Below, piece by piece: positions 42,337-51,155 of a stretch of DNA of 64,000 bases. The DNA is from Halogeometricum sp. S3BR5-2 (GTDB lineage Archaea > Halobacteriota > Halobacteria > Halobacteriales > Haloferacaceae): positions 682,001-746,000 of the forward strand of contig NZ_JAMQOQ010000001.1 in assembly GCF_031624635.1 (NCBI RefSeq). The letters run 5' to 3'. Position 1 is the stretch's first letter. Each line of letters starts with the position of its first letter. Under the pieces are notes generated by a model. It was not told the DNA's origin and made no database searches. It saw only the letters and a program-made list of their open reading frames with translations. A program made the position numbers and the translations under genes.

Positions 42337-42513
42337 TCAGAAGTACGTGCTGACGGCGGCGTGACCCAGGTACATCCCGCAGAGAGTGAACGCGCCGGCG
42401 ACGACGCCGAGCGACTCTTCGGGGGCCGGACTGGGCAGTTCCGCGACCGACAGTACGGCGCCGATGCACGATCCCGCGAGGAGAGCGACGACCGCGGCTT
42501 TGATCCACTCCAC
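42337..42513 (-). CDS. Small 58-residue membrane protein
   Basis: GTG at 42513 opens a 58-residue frame, MEWIKAAVVALLAGSCIGAV at its start. It has two membrane segments (about 4-22 and 36-55) separated by LPSPAPEESLG. A minus-strand A/T box (plus-strand AAATAAATG, 42535-42543) lies about 26 bp upstream, exactly where a leaderless promoter should be. Composition and codon use match neighbouring genes. Function is unknown. It sits between the HTH regulator and the YihY-family gene on the same strand. Confidence 0.6.
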   Translation of the reverse strand: MEWIKAAVVALLAGSCIGAVLSVAELPSPAPEESLGVVAGAFTLCGMYLGHAAVSTYF

Positions 42514-42650
42514 GGCGTCCGCCAGACACTCAGGAAATAAATGAATGACGACCGACTGGTCAGTGTTCGTGGTACATAGGGGAAAACGGACGGAGGCGCG
42601 GCCGGATCTGAGGCCGGGCCGGGACCGCAGTCGCTGCCGCGCCGCGCGGG

Positions 42651-43478
42651 TCACCCCTCGGCCGACGGCCCGATTCGACCGCCGAGCACCGCGTTGACGA
42701 CGGCGCCGCCGAGGAGCAGGAGGCCGGCGAGGTAGAGCCACAACGCGAGCAGGAGGAATCCGCCAAAGACGCCGTAGGTTCGGTACTCGCCCGTGAGCGA
42801 GAGGTAGACGGTGAACAGGCGCTGGAGGGCGGCCCACCCGACGCCGGCGAGCACCGCGCCAGGGACGGCCTCGAACAGACCCATCTCCACGTCCGGAAAG
42901 AGCCGGTAGAGCGGAAAGAAGGCCACCGAGGCGCCGAGCGAGACGGAGAGCGCGCGGGCGTAGCCGACCAGCGGCGCGCCCCGGAACCCGTCGTACGCCA
43001 CCTCCGCTCCGTAGAAGACGAGCACCGCGAACGCGACGGCGAGCAGCGCCGCCGCTCCGTCGCGTATCTGGTCGCCGACAGAGGTGTCGACGGTCGTCCC
43101 GTACACCGCGGAGAACGCCGCGTCGAGCTGTCTGAACACTTTGAGCGCGCTCCACGCCAGGACGCCGACGCTCAGGAGCGACGCTCGGACGCGGTTCTGG
43201 TCGTCGGTGACGACGTCCGCGACGAGGACGCTCTGGCCGGGCGTGAGGTAGCGTTCGGTGCTCTCGACGACGAAGACGGCCATCGGTTCGTCCAACAGCG
43301 CGCCGGTCACGACGAACAGCAAGAAGAGGAGCGGGAGGAGCGACACGAGCGCGTGGTAGGCGAAGCTCCCGGCGAGGAGCGCGACGTTCTGCCGTTTGAC
43401 CTCCACGCGGACGGTCCGGAGCGCGACCACGACTCGGTTCTCCCGAACCGTTTGGAGGAGTCGGTCTTTCCCGCTCAC
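42651..43478 (-). CDS. YihY/BrkB-family inner membrane protein
   Basis: This 275-residue protein has six membrane helices (about 32-60, 97-112, 138-160, 175-195, 205-230 and 238-262). It carries the YihY family marks: FAYHALVSLLPLLFLLFVVTG (40-60), WSALKVFRQLDAAFSAVYGT near 108 and YRTYGVFGGFLLLALWLYL near 228. Once annotated as ribonuclease BN, the family is now regarded as a membrane protein or transporter of unknown substrate. The Gly/Ala-rich last helix and C-terminus match the family length. Confidence 0.9.
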   Translation of the reverse strand: MSGKDRLLQTVRENRVVVALRTVRVEVKRQNVALLAGSFAYHALVSLLPLLFLLFVVTGALLDEPMAVFVVESTERYLTPGQSVLVADVVTDDQNRVRASLLSVGVLAWSALKVFRQLDAAFSAVYGTTVDTSVGDQIRDGAAALLAVAFAVLVFYGAEVAYDGFRGAPLVGYARALSVSLGASVAFFPLYRLFPDVEMGLFEAVPGAVLAGVGWAALQRLFTVYLSLTGEYRTYGVFGGFLLLALWLYLAGLLLLGGAVVNAVLGGRIGPSAEG

Positions 43479-43578
43479 GCCTCACGTCACGGGAGGCCCC
43501 GGCTTGAACGCCGCGGCCGCTCGGTCGGTCATTCGGTCGCTCGGCGGGCGAGTCCGGGACGCGCCTCCGAATCTCCGC

Positions 43579-44340
43579 TTACAGCTCCTGACTGGTGGGT
43601 CGGATCAGGAGTTCGTTCACGTCGACGTGGGTGGGCTGGCCGACGGCGAACGCGATGGAGCGGGCGATGTCCTCGGGTTGGAGCACGTCCATCTGCTCGT
43701 ACATCTCCTTGGTCTGTTCCTGCTGTTCGTCGTCGGGGATGTGCTCTGCGAGTTCCGTCTCGACGAACCCGGGTTCGATGAGCGTCGTCCGGATGTCGTT
43801 CTCGCCGGTGACCTCCTGTCGCAGCGCCTCGGTGAAGCCGTTGACGCCGAACTTCGTCGCGTTGTAGCCGGCGCCGCCGGCCATCGCCTTCCGCCCCGCG
43901 ACGGAGGAGATGTTCACGATGTGACCCTCGCCCTGCTTCTGCATGTAGGGCAGCACCTCGTGGGTGACGTCCATCAGGCCGAGCAGGTTCACCTCGACCA
44001 TCTGCCGGAAGTTGTCGGTGTCGGCGTCCTCGACGTGCTCCAACAGCATCACGCCCGCGTTGTTGACGAGCACGTCGACGCTGCCGAACTCCTCGTGGGT
44101 CCGGTCGACCATCTCGGCGACCTCGTCCTCGTCGGTGACGTCCGTGGGGACGACGAGCGTCTCGCCGCCGTCGGACTCTATCTCGTCGGCGAGCTGCTGG
44201 AGTTCGTCCTCGCGTCGGGCGGCCAGCGCGACGCTCGCGCCCGACTCGGCCAGCGCTTTCGCCGTCTGCTCGCCGATACCGGAGGACGCGCCCGTGACCA
44301 GTGCGGCCTTCCCGTCGAGATTCTCGGTGATGGCTTCCAT
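43579..44340 (-). CDS. Short-chain dehydrogenase/reductase (SDR)
   Basis: This 253-residue classical SDR has the NAD(P)-binding motif TGASSGIGE (16-24), with Ala-Arg-Arg after the second strand favouring NADP. NNAG is at 93-96. The catalytic Ser146-Tyr159-Lys163 are in NISSVAGRKAMAGGAGYNAT and the following Lys. IEPGFVETEL marks the usual PG motif. It belongs to the YdfG/serine dehydrogenase-like group, though the substrate is not known. It is transcribed in the same direction as the YihY gene downstream, with a 100-bp gap. Confidence 0.92.
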   Translation of the reverse strand: MEAITENLDGKAALVTGASSGIGEQTAKALAESGASVALAARREDELQQLADEIESDGGETLVVPTDVTDEDEVAEMVDRTHEEFGSVDVLVNNAGVMLLEHVEDADTDNFRQMVEVNLLGLMDVTHEVLPYMQKQGEGHIVNISSVAGRKAMAGGAGYNATKFGVNGFTEALRQEVTGENDIRTTLIEPGFVETELAEHIPDDEQQEQTKEMYEQMDVLQPEDIARSIAFAVGQPTHVDVNELLIRPTSQEL

Positions 44341-44531
44341 CGTATCTCAACTGTGGGTCGTGACGCGAAAGAGGGGTCCGCTCGAAGCCACACTGACCGG
44401 TACTGTCGGTGTCGGGGGGTTCCGCTGATACCGGTGGGTTTAGACGGGACGAGAGACGGTTCTTGTCGGCTCGGGCACGCTCTCGACGCGAGAACGACCG
44501 ACTGGTCGACGTCGATTCCTCGAAGCGTCCG

Positions 44532-44609
44532 ATGCGGCCGCTGTGGGTGGCGTTCTGGGTCCTAATAGTAGTAGTCGCGGCGGCGTTCTGGCTCGCCGTG
44601 TTCCTGTAA
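44532..44609 (+). CDS. Possible 25-residue single-span membrane peptide
   Basis: The frame MRPLWVAFWVLIVVVAAAFW plus five residues is one hydrophobic helix behind a short basic N-terminus. It is embedded in a longer frame that could start at a GTG at 44409. There is no TATA box at leaderless distance and no overlap with a neighbour. It is listed because tiny membrane proteins of this kind exist in haloarchaea, but chance is a real alternative. Confidence 0.27.
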   Translation: MRPLWVAFWVLIVVVAAAFWLAVFL

Positions 44610-44646
44610 GGTCGATAGAATCCGAATCCGGAACCGCCGGATCGAG

Positions 44647-44817
44647 TTACCGCGCGACGATTCGGGCCAGCCACACGATGGGGATGACCGGTATCGCCAG
44701 TCCGGTGACGATGAGGATGATCGCGATGATGATTTTCTCCGCCGTGCTCGAATCGCCCCACACCGACCGCCACATGTCGTCGATAGCCTGTGCGGTTCGC
44801 TGTACGAGTCCAGCCAT
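44647..44817 (-). CDS. Small 56-residue membrane protein
   Basis: This 56-residue protein has an N-terminal amphipathic stretch (MAGLVQRTAQAIDDMWRSVW), a polar bridge and a C-terminal membrane helix (about 29-52) ending with WLARIVAR. The start is the ATG at 44817; the longer upstream reading runs into repeat-rich DNA. It resembles short PLPM/phage-shock-like or phage-type membrane proteins only superficially. The function is not recognised. It borders the region of tRNA-end repeats. Confidence 0.5.
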   Translation of the reverse strand: MAGLVQRTAQAIDDMWRSVWGDSSTAEKIIIAIILIVTGLAIPVIPIVWLARIVAR

Positions 44818-45030
44818 AGTCGGTGGGAGAGTGCGAAGGGACGTAGGCTTCGTGGCCGAGGAGGAACTGGCGCCGGTCAGAGCGGGCGCGTATGCCTCGC
44901 TATCGACATGTCGGGCGAGGTGGCCGGACAGAACTATCGAGTCACGGCCCCTCCGCTGGTTTCGAGCGCTCCGATTCACAGGATACGGAACCCGCTATGC
45001 GACGTTCGCCTCACTCCGTTCGGCAGAGAA

Positions 45031-45045
45031 TGCGCCGGCCGGGAT
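45031..45045. repeat. Copy of the tRNA-Gly 3' end (possible att-site remnant)
   Basis: TGCGCCGGCCGGGAT is identical to the 3'-terminal acceptor/T-arm part of the tRNA-Gly gene at 45134-45148, 103 bp away, and is followed by another short match (TGAACC). tRNA 3'-end duplications are typical of integrase attachment sites. No integrase gene lies in the window near it. The rest of the 44818-45133 gap has no gene I can support. Confidence 0.55.
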
Positions 45046-45133
45046 GGTGAACCACGGTCACTCGCTACGCTCGCTCCCTGATTCAAATCGCCGGCAGGGC
45101 GATTACGTCTCTCACGTTCGTTCGAGACAGTAA

Positions 45134-45204
45134 TGCGCCGGCCGGGATTTGAACCCGGGCCATGAGCTTGGAAGGCTCAGGTCCTACCACTAGACCACCG
45201 GCGC
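45134..45204 (-). tRNA. tRNA-Gly (TCC)
   Basis: Read on the minus strand, the acceptor arms GCGCCGG and CCGGCGC pair perfectly with discriminator A. The anticodon arm is TGAGC-CTTCCAA-GCTCA, giving anticodon TCC (reads GGA/GGG). The T arm contains GGTTCAAATCC and the D arm TCTAGTGGTAGGA. CCA is not encoded and no intron is seen. It is about 71 nt long. Confidence 0.93.
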
Positions 45205-45339
45205 TCACTCGCTTTGCTCGTTCGCGCCGTGCATCGACGGACTCCGTCCGTCTCAACACCGGCGCGCTCGGCTCACTCGCTCCGCTCGTTCGCGCCGAGC
45301 CGTCACCTCACTTCGTTCGGTGACGACACCGGCGCTCAC
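45196..45339. repeat. Repeat patchwork 5' of the tRNA-Gly gene
   Basis: CACCGGCGCTCAC (the tRNA 5' edge, 45196-45208) recurs at 45327-45339, and CACCGGCGC again at 45257-45265. CTCACTCGCT(T/C)(T/C)GCTCG units followed by TTCGCGCC occur after 45204 and near 45274-45298, with a related CACTCGCTACGCTCGC at 45059. No ORF is convincing here. Such mosaics around tRNA genes arise by repeated insertion and excision or short-repeat recombination. Confidence 0.55.
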
Positions 45340-45433
45340 CCGGCGCGGAGGCCGGGACGAACGAGGCTCACTCCCCTCTTTTCGACGCCGGGATAAGGAT
45401 GTTACTCTTCGAATCCGTCGACGGGGGCCGACC

Positions 45434-46942
45434 TCACCCGCGACACTCGTGGCGCAGGAGTTCGACGCGGCGGGTCGGCTCCGGCCCGTCGAGTCGGGTC
45501 GGCTGTTCGACGTACGACACCGTGAGACGCTCCAAATCGTCCTCGTGCGTCCGGTTCCAGCGCGCACACAGGTACGACGCGAACGCACGCCGACGCGCCT
45601 CGTCGCCCGAGTAGCGCAGTTCGACGAGGTACTTTCGCCAGCGCACGCTCGGGTACATCGCCCGCGTCTCCGGTCGCTCGCCCGCGAGCGGCGCCGACCG
45701 GTAGAACGCGTCCACCCGCTCGCCGGATTCGAGTTCGCCGGGGGCGACGTACCAGCCGTCCACCGCGGCCGGCGTCGGCGCGAACATGCTCCACGGACTC
45801 CGCGTGAGGTCCAGCCCCCCGGGCTCCTCCTCCGGCGGCGGCACCGCGCCGAGGGCGACGGCGTTCCAGACGAGCGCGAGAGTCAGGAGCGTCGCGGCGA
45901 CGACGGGGACGAGGCGTCGACCCGCGCGGCGGACCGCGGAGAGCGACCGGCGGACGGTCGGCGGCGGCCGACGAACTCCGGCGCCGACGGCCCGAAATCG
46001 GTCGCCGGCCCGGGCCGCCGCGCGCGTCAGCGACGCCGGAATCGCGGCTTCGACCCGGTCCCACGCCGGGGACGGGAGGAAGACGAGGAGCGCCGCCAGC
46101 GAGATGAGCGGGAACAGACCGAGGCGCAGCGTGGCGAGCATCCCGACGTGCGCCGCCGCGAACGCCAGCGTCAGCCCCGTCCGAAAACGGCCGCGCGAGA
46201 GCACCAACAGCGGGGCGAGCGAGACCAGAGCGAGCCAGACCCAATCGAACGCGCGGAGCAGCGCCGGGAACGCCGTCAGGGCGTCGCCGAGGCCGAGGGA
46301 GAACTGCTGGAGGCTGAACACGTAGCGGACCGCGTCGCCGCGGAGCCAGAGCTCTCCGCGGTGTTTGAGCGCGGCGTTGACGGCGTAGACGAGGACTACC
46401 TGCGTCAGCAGTCCGGCGGACGCGAGGCCGGCTACCCATCGTCGGGGCGCGCCCTCCCGACGGCGGGCGTCGAACGACCAGCGCTCGCCCAACGGGAGCA
46501 GCGTCCCCCACAGGAGCAGTCGCCGGAGGAGGGCGTCGCCGCCGTTCATCGCGGCGGGGTTGCGCAGGTGCAGCGAGACGAGGAGAATCAGCGAGAGCGC
46601 CGTCGCCGTTCGCGTTCGGTAGCCGACGAGGAGCGTTAGCGCGAGGAGGCCGGCGAGGAGGAACAGCAGCACCTGGAACCAGGCCGCCCCGGAGAGGGCG
46701 TGTATCGAGTAACGAATCGCCGGATACTGCCCCGCTAGCGCCGCGCGGGGGGCCAGCCCGGCGTCCGTGTAGAGCGCGCGGAGGTGGCGGGCGCGCAACA
46801 GCAGGTCCGCGAGCAGGAGGAGTCCGAGCGAGATTCGGAGCGCGGCCAGCGCCCGGGCGTCGACGCCGAAGCGAGCGCCGAGCGCGTCCGCCAACCGCGC
46901 GCGGCGGGGTCGTCCGGCCGAAGCGCGGTCCGTCTGACTCAT
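45434..46942 (-). CDS. HTTM-domain membrane protein
   Basis: This 502-residue protein starts at MSQTDRAS (46942). It has about eight to ten membrane segments in the first 290 residues with the HTTM (vitamin-K-dependent gamma-carboxylase-like) pattern: LAALRISLGLLLLADLLLRA, LHLRNPAAMNGGDALLRRLL (near 128) and HRGELWLRGDAVRYVF (near 196). After residue 290 come an Arg-rich linker, one more span (about 345-365) and a soluble C-terminal region with SPWSMFAPTP. In eukaryotes the fold carboxylates Glu; function in archaea is unknown. Confidence 0.83.
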   Translation of the reverse strand: MSQTDRASAGRPRRARLADALGARFGVDARALAALRISLGLLLLADLLLRARHLRALYTDAGLAPRAALAGQYPAIRYSIHALSGAAWFQVLLFLLAGLLALTLLVGYRTRTATALSLILLVSLHLRNPAAMNGGDALLRRLLLWGTLLPLGERWSFDARRREGAPRRWVAGLASAGLLTQVVLVYAVNAALKHRGELWLRGDAVRYVFSLQQFSLGLGDALTAFPALLRAFDWVWLALVSLAPLLVLSRGRFRTGLTLAFAAAHVGMLATLRLGLFPLISLAALLVFLPSPAWDRVEAAIPASLTRAAARAGDRFRAVGAGVRRPPPTVRRSLSAVRRAGRRLVPVVAATLLTLALVWNAVALGAVPPPEEEPGGLDLTRSPWSMFAPTPAAVDGWYVAPGELESGERVDAFYRSAPLAGERPETRAMYPSVRWRKYLVELRYSGDEARRRAFASYLCARWNRTHEDDLERLTVSYVEQPTRLDGPEPTRRVELLRHECRG

Positions 46943-46985
46943 CGGAGAGTACACGACGGCTCGCGCGCTTGAATCGTTCGGTCGT

Positions 46986-48065
46986 TCAGTCGTCGTCGGC
47001 CGCGGGTTCCGCTTCGGAGGATTCGGATTCGGACTCGATGGGCGGCGCGCGCGCCTCCTCGTACTCGTCGGCGGCGGCGTGGATTCTCTCCCCGAGTCCG
47101 GGCACCTCGTCGGGCGAGACGTCGCCGCCCTCGCGTATCTCGTCGAGGCTCCGGGGGAACTCGCGGAGTTCGTAGTGGATGGCGAGGCCGGCCTGCGCGC
47201 CCTTGCCCATCGCGACGGGAATCTGGTTGTGGCCGGGCGTGAGGTCGCCGACGGCGTAGACGCCCTCGGCGCTCGTCTCGCCGTCGTCGTCGACGGCGAC
47301 GGTGCCGTCGTCGTTCACCTCGCAGCCGAGTTGCTCGGCGAGGTCCGTGTTGTACTTCGACCCGTACATCGGGAAGCCGCCGCGGTACTTTCTGACCTCC
47401 CCATCCTCGAACTCGAACGACTCCAGCCAGCCGTTCTCCGATTTCGTCATCGAGGCGATGTCCTCGTGGACGACGTCGACGGGGTGCGCGCGGAGTCGCT
47501 CGTCGGTCTCCTCGCTCCACTGCGGCTCCTCGCCGCGCAGCAGCAGGTCCACCTCGTCGGTGAAGTTGAGCATGATCATGGCGACGTGGGCCGCGGACTC
47601 GCCCGCGCCCATCACGAACACGGGTCGGTCGACGAACATGTAGGCGTCGCAGTGCAGACAGTAGTGCAGGCCCTTGCCCGTCCGCGGGAGCGGCGGGTCC
47701 GGTCGCTCGTCGTTGAACCCCATCCCGAGGACGACCCGGTCGGCGACGAACGTCCCCTCGTTGCCGTCGAGGCGGAACCGGCCGTCGTCCAGTCGCGTCG
47801 CCTCGGTGACGAGGTCCTTGACGTAGTCCGCGCCGTACGATTGAATCTGCTCGCGCCCCGTCTGGAGGAACTCGTTGCCCGAGACGTCCTCCGTGACGCC
47901 GACGACGTTGTGCGTGTCGAGCATCATCGCGGCGCGGCCGCCGCCGCGGTCCACGACGACGGTGTCGTGGCCCAGTCGGGCCGTGTACAGCGCCGCCTGC
48001 AGGCCCGCCGGACCGCCGCCGACCACCGCGACTTCGTACTCCTCCGCGTCGTCGATATCGGTCAT
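46986..48065 (-). CDS. Thioredoxin reductase-like FAD/NAD(P) oxidoreductase
   Basis: This 359-residue two-dinucleotide-binding flavoprotein has FAD-binding VAVVGGGPAGLQAALYTA (13-30), an active CxxC in GLHYCLHCDAYMF (near 135), NAD(P)-binding VFVMGAGESAAHVAMIM and C-terminal FAD motif GVYAVGDLTPGHNQ (near 272). The Cys-x-x-Cys location between the domains is that of thioredoxin reductase. A Ser/Glu-rich tail is extra. The usual AT(G) sequence is replaced by LGMGFNDERPD, so its partner may differ from classical TrxB. Confidence 0.88.
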   Translation of the reverse strand: MTDIDDAEEYEVAVVGGGPAGLQAALYTARLGHDTVVVDRGGGRAAMMLDTHNVVGVTEDVSGNEFLQTGREQIQSYGADYVKDLVTEATRLDDGRFRLDGNEGTFVADRVVLGMGFNDERPDPPLPRTGKGLHYCLHCDAYMFVDRPVFVMGAGESAAHVAMIMLNFTDEVDLLLRGEEPQWSEETDERLRAHPVDVVHEDIASMTKSENGWLESFEFEDGEVRKYRGGFPMYGSKYNTDLAEQLGCEVNDDGTVAVDDDGETSAEGVYAVGDLTPGHNQIPVAMGKGAQAGLAIHYELREFPRSLDEIREGGDVSPDEVPGLGERIHAAADEYEEARAPPIESESESSEAEPAADDD

Positions 48066-48186
48066 GTGTCCCCCGATTGCCGCCGAACCTCCTTAAACGC
48101 AAAGCACCCGTGCAACCGGGACGACCAGCCGCCGCGCGCTAGCTCGCCACACGCCGCACGTCCGCGCGACGGGAGGCGAACGGCCC

Positions 48187-48909
48187 TCACGGCGCGACGA
48201 CTGCGTAGCAGTTGCCGCTGGAGACGAACCGGTCGACGACGGAGAGCGCCGACGCCTCCAAGTCCGCGGCGAACTCCTCGGCGTCGTAGACGTGGTAGTA
48301 CCGCGGCACGCGTTCGCCGCCGGGGAGCGTCCAGTCCACCGTCGTGTCGAATCCCCTCTCCCGACTGAACCGGTCGTGTTCGACCGACCACGCGCTGACG
48401 AGCGCTCGCCCGCCCGGCGCGAGGACGCGCGCGAGTTCCGAGAGGCTGGCGACGCGCGCCTCGCGCGGCCGGAGGTGGTGCAGCGTCGCCACGTAGACGC
48501 CCACGGCGACGCAGTCGTCGGCGAGGGGGAGCGACGCGGCGTCACCCTGCACGAGGTCGGCCGCGAACCCCCGCTCGGCGGCCCGTCTTCCGGCCTCCGA
48601 GAGCAGGCCGCGGCTCGCGTCGAGGGCGACGACGCGGTCCACGAACGCGGCCATCCCCTCGGCGTGCCGGCCGTTGCCGCACCCGAGGTCGAGTCCCCGC
48701 GTCGGTCCGTCGCGCCCGCTCTCGGGGGTCTCGGCCGCGTCCGCCGCCTCGGCCGCGCGGTCGTCGAGGAACGCCTCCACTTCCGGCCACGGGTACTCGC
48801 GCGTCGACGAGAAGTGCTCCGCGATGCGGTCGTACGTCTCGTGCGGCGCCTCGGCGTCCGCGGGGCGTTCCTCGTCGCCGCCCGCGGGCGACCCGTCGTC
48901 TCCGCTCAT
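48187..48909 (-). CDS. Class I SAM methyltransferase, Trm9/ABH8-like
   Basis: This 240-residue protein has the SAM motif I LDLGCGNGRHAEGMA (near 73), an acidic loop VALDASRGLLSEA, QGDAASLPLADDC (motif II region) and VLAPGGRALVSAWS. The N-terminal YDRIAEHFSSTREYPWPEVE (27-46) is the hallmark of Trm9/ABH8-type methyltransferases that finish wobble-uridine modification of tRNA. That activity is an inference. It lies 55 bp downstream of the PilC-like gene. Confidence 0.83.
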   Translation of the reverse strand: MSGDDGSPAGGDEERPADAEAPHETYDRIAEHFSSTREYPWPEVEAFLDDRAAEAADAAETPESGRDGPTRGLDLGCGNGRHAEGMAAFVDRVVALDASRGLLSEAGRRAAERGFAADLVQGDAASLPLADDCVAVGVYVATLHHLRPREARVASLSELARVLAPGGRALVSAWSVEHDRFSRERGFDTTVDWTLPGGERVPRYYHVYDAEEFAADLEASALSVVDRFVSSGNCYAVVAP

Positions 48910-48964
48910 GGTCGGAGGTGACGGGCGGGGTACAAAGCGGCCGCGACTCGAATTCGAGGGCGGC

Positions 48965-51154
48965 TCAGAGGAAGAGGAACAGCGCGTACGACAGCGAGAG
49001 GAGGACGAGGGCGTGTTTCAGCCCGTCGAACACGCGACCCTCGCCGAGTTGGCCGGCGATGAGTCCGGAACAGACGGCCTGAATCGACGCCGTGTGGAAG
49101 AACAGCAGTTCGTACGCGCCCGTGTTCACGCTGCTGAGCCCGGAGAAGACGCCGGTGGAGACGCCCTGCACCTCCCCGCTGCCGATGGCCGACGACTGGC
49201 TCGCCGCCTCGACGGCCGGGATGAACGCGAGCGTCAGGGCGACGACGATGCCGAGGAAGACGAAAAACGAGATGTAGATGACGACGAGGTAGGTCAGCAT
49301 CTCCTGTCGGCGCTCGCGGCGGAGGCGACGGCTGTCCTGCGCCTCGTTGGCGGCGATGCGGAGCACCGGCGCTATCTCGCCGCTGGCGGCGACGGCGTTC
49401 GTGATGAGCGTCACCGCGCGAGACACCGTCGGGGCGCGCGTCCGCCGGTCGAACCCGTACAGCGCCTCCCGGACGGAGGCGCCCCACTGCACGTCGCGCC
49501 ACGTGCGCCGGAGTTCCCCCGTGAGCGGGCCGAGGTCGCTGTTCGCCAGGCGTTCGAGGCTCTTCACGATGGTCACGCCCGCCTCGTTGACGCTGGCCAT
49601 CCGGTCGAGGAAGTCGGGCATCTCCCGCTCTATCGCCGTCAGGCGGCGCTTGCGGACCTCGTAGGCGACTGTGACGCCCGCCATCGTGAGGATGGCGAGT
49701 TCGACTATCGGCCCGTCGACGACGGCGGTGAACGCCGACCACGCCCCTTCGGCGCCCGGCGCGACGGCCGCGCGGAGCGACGCGGCGGCGGCGCCCGCGT
49801 CCAGCGTGAGGGCGACCCAGAGCAGTCCGAGCGGGACGGTGACGAACAGCGTGTAGAGCGGTTCCGCGAGCATCGTCCGCGCCGGCCGCGCGAGCAGTCG
49901 CGTCACCGACGAGACGCGGTCGTACACCGCCAGTCGCTCGCGGTTGGCCCGCCACCGGTCGCCGGCGACGACGTCGGCGCCGCCGTCGGTGGCCGCCGGG
50001 AGGGTCGCTTCGTTCCCCTCGCGCCCGGGGATGGCGTCCGACCCGGCGGCCGGGTTCGCGGACTTACCGTCGCCGGGCGTTTCGCCGTCCACGTCGGCGG
50101 ACCCGCCCGGTCCGCGGAGCGACTCGGTGACGCTGTCGACGTAGACGACGAAGCCGGCGCTCGCCAGCGGGATGCCGAGGTAGCCGACGACGCGGATGAG
50201 CGGGAGCGTGTCCTGCATGACGAGGCCGATGACGACGAGGATGGTGATGAAGAAGAGCGGTCCCGCCACGAGGACGGTGACGTACGCCTCGGCGAACGTG
50301 GCCAGGAGTTCGAGGTACTGTTCCTGTCGGGCCTCGGACTCCTCCTGAAACCGGTCGTACTGCTCGCGGAGGAACGCCGAGAGGCTCTGTCCGCTGGCGA
50401 GCACGCTCGTGAGGTTCTGCGAGAAGTCGTCGAGCCGCTGGCTCGGCGTCCGCTCGGCCATCCGCTGGAGCGCCGTCGGCAGGTCCGTCCCGAACGTCTG
50501 CGCGTCGCGGACGGCGACGCCGAACTCCCGGGCCGCCTCGCCGTACACCCGCTGATTCTCCGTCAGCGTCGCCAGCACCGTCTGGAACGGCATCCCCGAC
50601 CGGGAGAGCGCGTAGACGAAGGCGATGGTCTGCGGGAGCGTCGCGTCTATCTCGATGCGCCGGGCGCGCGCACGCTGGGAGAGGTACTGCCAGCGTGCGA
50701 GGTACGTCGCGAGCGCCATCGCCGCTCCGACGGTGGCGCTGGAGACGAGGAGCAGGGCGAACAGGTGCGCCCACGAGAGGTCCGGGACGGACGCGAGCGA
50801 CGCCAGGAACGACAGCGGGCCGGGGACCGCCGCGCGGAGCGACGCCTCGGAGACGGCGAACGCCTGGACGAGGAGCGCGGCGAGGTAGACGCCGAAGACG
50901 CTCCCGGCGACGCCCGCCACGCCGGCCATCAGGAGCGTCTTCGAGGCGTAGGCGCGGTGGCTCTCGCCGACGAACGCCGCGCGGAGCGTCTCCTCCTGCC
51001 GCCTGCGCCGCGGGCTCTCTCCGGTCACGTACCGCCCGAACAGGGGGAGCGAGACGCGGGTGAGAAGCAGGCCCGCGCGGGCGCTCACCGGCGAGAGCGC
51101 CACCGGGAGGCAGAGCAGGACGGCGAGAATCAGGGGAAGGTAGCCGAGGACCAT
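48965..51154 (-). CDS. Archaeal type IV pilus / T2S F-domain membrane protein (TadC/PilC-like)
   Basis: This 729-residue protein is the membrane platform of an archaeal type IV pilus-like machine. It has two T2SF domains, near 145-265 (TLPQTIAFVYALSRSGMPFQ) and 470-595 (MPDFLDRMASVNEAGVTIVK), each followed by paired membrane helices, plus an N-terminal span and terminal helices. The start is 1 bp after the ATPase stop, so the two form one operon. Unlike most such clusters, no pilin gene with a class III signal follows. Confidence 0.88.
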   Translation of the reverse strand: MVLGYLPLILAVLLCLPVALSPVSARAGLLLTRVSLPLFGRYVTGESPRRRRQEETLRAAFVGESHRAYASKTLLMAGVAGVAGSVFGVYLAALLVQAFAVSEASLRAAVPGPLSFLASLASVPDLSWAHLFALLLVSSATVGAAMALATYLARWQYLSQRARARRIEIDATLPQTIAFVYALSRSGMPFQTVLATLTENQRVYGEAAREFGVAVRDAQTFGTDLPTALQRMAERTPSQRLDDFSQNLTSVLASGQSLSAFLREQYDRFQEESEARQEQYLELLATFAEAYVTVLVAGPLFFITILVVIGLVMQDTLPLIRVVGYLGIPLASAGFVVYVDSVTESLRGPGGSADVDGETPGDGKSANPAAGSDAIPGREGNEATLPAATDGGADVVAGDRWRANRERLAVYDRVSSVTRLLARPARTMLAEPLYTLFVTVPLGLLWVALTLDAGAAAASLRAAVAPGAEGAWSAFTAVVDGPIVELAILTMAGVTVAYEVRKRRLTAIEREMPDFLDRMASVNEAGVTIVKSLERLANSDLGPLTGELRRTWRDVQWGASVREALYGFDRRTRAPTVSRAVTLITNAVAASGEIAPVLRIAANEAQDSRRLRRERRQEMLTYLVVIYISFFVFLGIVVALTLAFIPAVEAASQSSAIGSGEVQGVSTGVFSGLSSVNTGAYELLFFHTASIQAVCSGLIAGQLGEGRVFDGLKHALVLLSLSYALFLFL

Positions 51155-51155
51155 G

